From positions 2,495,539 to 2,559,538 of the forward strand of contig NC_017094.1 of assembly GCF_000284315.1 (NCBI RefSeq): a stretch of DNA of 64,000 bases, read 5' to 3'. Every line of letters begins with the position of its first letter. Positions within the stretch are counted from its first letter, which is position 1. The position numbers and the translations under genes are program-made. Below are positions 63,347 through 64,000 of the stretch, piece by piece. The notes under the pieces were generated by a model. It saw nothing but the letters and a program-made list of their open reading frames with translations. It ran no database searches and was not told the origin of the DNA. This stretch comes from Leptospirillum ferrooxidans C2-3 (lineage in GTDB: Bacteria > Nitrospirota > Leptospirillia > Leptospirillales > Leptospirillaceae).

Positions 63347-64000
63347 TGGGACTCTCCTTAGGCAGCGTGTGAATGAAGCTCACATGGACGGTGGTTGGGC
63401 ACAGTTGGCCGTTTCCATAAAAAAATGGAAAGTTTTTTCCAGAGTTAAAAGACTATTCTATGGGATACCTTCATGGAGGGTCAAGGTACTTCCGAATTTT
63501 GTGATGTCATTTTTTTAGAGATAGAATTTTTGTATTGTTTTTTTGTTTTAAGTGAAAAGTAAAGAGTAGAGCGATTTTTTTCTGGGGATAAGTCTTATAA
63601 TTATTTTTATTTTAATGAAATAATCTATTTTATATTCTGGGGATAAGTTCTGGGTTCGATTCCTTGAATTGTGGATTATGGATCTGTTAGGATCGTGACG
63701 TCCGGTTATACGCTAGTTTTGCACAGGAAGTTCTGATGGTTGTCCACGGTTGATCCACAAAAAGACAAATATTTTTGTAAGACAGGGGGCAGGTGTATCG
63801 GTTCTCTCGTTTTTATGATGTTTTGTGGATTGTTCCGAGGTAGATATTCTCCCCGTATTTTCCGGAACCAGGACTTTCCCCTCCATCTTCGGCTTTCCCC
63901 GGATGACCGTCTGCCGCTTCCCAATAATCCTTTTTCAACAGGTGTGAATGAACTGTGGAAAGACTTTTGATCCTTGCCTAAAATAAAGGACGAAGAAGAG
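63347..64000. other. Intergenic region upstream of ilvB; holds putative oriC
   Basis: No gene is supported here. Near ilvB, hairpins TACCTT/AAGGTA and TTTCCAT/ATGGAAA are visible on the leader but no T tract or leader peptide, so attenuation is unproven. The distal part is AT-rich with DnaA-box-like sites (next entry). Confidence 0.6.
63510..63965. other. Putative chromosomal replication origin
   Basis: An AT-rich tract (63510-63640) is followed by 9-mers close to the DnaA box TTATCCACA/TGTGGATAA. TGGGGATAA occurs at 63583 and 63638, TGTGGATTA at 63670, TGATCCACA at 63751 (one mismatch each). TGTGGATTG at 63824 and TGTGGAAAG at 63954 have two mismatches. Clustering next to an AT-rich unwinding-type tract is typical of oriC; the neighbour after the window end should show whether dnaA or dnaN is there. 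Confidence 0.5.

Noticed and set aside
63347-63540. Leader-peptide attenuator for ilvB
   Set aside because: Short hairpins exist on the leader strand, but there is no T tract and no small ORF rich in Ile, Val or Leu codons.

Overview
The window looks like about 64 kb of chromosome from an acidophilic, chemolithoautotrophic, nitrogen-fixing member of the Nitrospirota, most probably a diazotrophic Leptospirillum. This is inferred from the gene mix: a large nif accessory region with anaerobe-type nifI genes, an uptake [NiFe]-hydrogenase with its full maturation set, a form IV RuBisCO-like protein, anaerobic-type cobalamin genes and orphan CdhB/PorE-like proteins of the kind found with reductive-TCA oxidoreductases. 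I could not run a database search, so species level is open. No rRNA, tRNA or CRISPR array was seen.

Layout. Bases 1-11.9 kb hold the downstream half of a nitrogen-fixation region on the + strand. It runs from an LRV protein through nifS, a DegT-like protein, nifZ, an NfuA-like small protein, nifT, a SIR2-like protein, a nif ferredoxin and nifW to nifI1 and nifI2. An intrinsic terminator and a sigma-54 promoter follow, then an ANTAR regulator, a CCE_0567-type small protein, nifV, hesA and modABC. The nitrogenase structural genes are presumably upstream of the window. Bases 12.3-25.8 kb are one long + strand hydrogenase run (hupSLCDFHK, hypABFCDE, Ni/Co permease). The small subunit carries the extra cysteines of O2-tolerant enzymes, so H2 made by nitrogenase could be recycled in air. 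Bases 25.9-33.2 kb hold a YgjP-type metallopeptidase, corrin-ring genes (cbiD, E, T, G, H, cobO) and peptide deformylase, interrupted by a marC-family gene on the - strand.

Bases 33.4-36.1 kb are the most unusual small module. An XRE-cupin regulator is divergent from two tandem CdhB/PorE-like genes that flank an unknown ORF. The shared upstream region has a consensus sigma-70 promoter, a perfect 22-bp palindrome over its -10 box, and a 13-bp element repeated in both promoters. Bases 36.1-38.8 kb (- strand) are pyrF, prmA and an exported thioredoxin-like protein. Bases 39.1-46.4 kb (+) encode a six-subunit Hyf/Nuo-like membrane complex. Its hydrogenase-like large subunit has lost all four Ni-binding cysteines, so it is an energy-converting hydrogenase-related (Ehr-type) complex and not a hydrogenase.

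Bases 46.4-52.7 kb contain an EAL phosphodiesterase with a C-terminal zinc-sensing CZB domain, a DMT exporter, the RuBisCO-like protein, an IS200/IS605-type element with intact tnpA and gutted tnpB, purU and a VOC protein. Bases 53-63.3 kb (- strand) are housekeeping biosynthesis: nadA, asd, leuB, leuA, pssA, psd, ilvC, ilvN, ilvB. The last 500 bases have an AT-rich tract followed by a cluster of DnaA-box-like 9-mers and may be the chromosomal replication origin.
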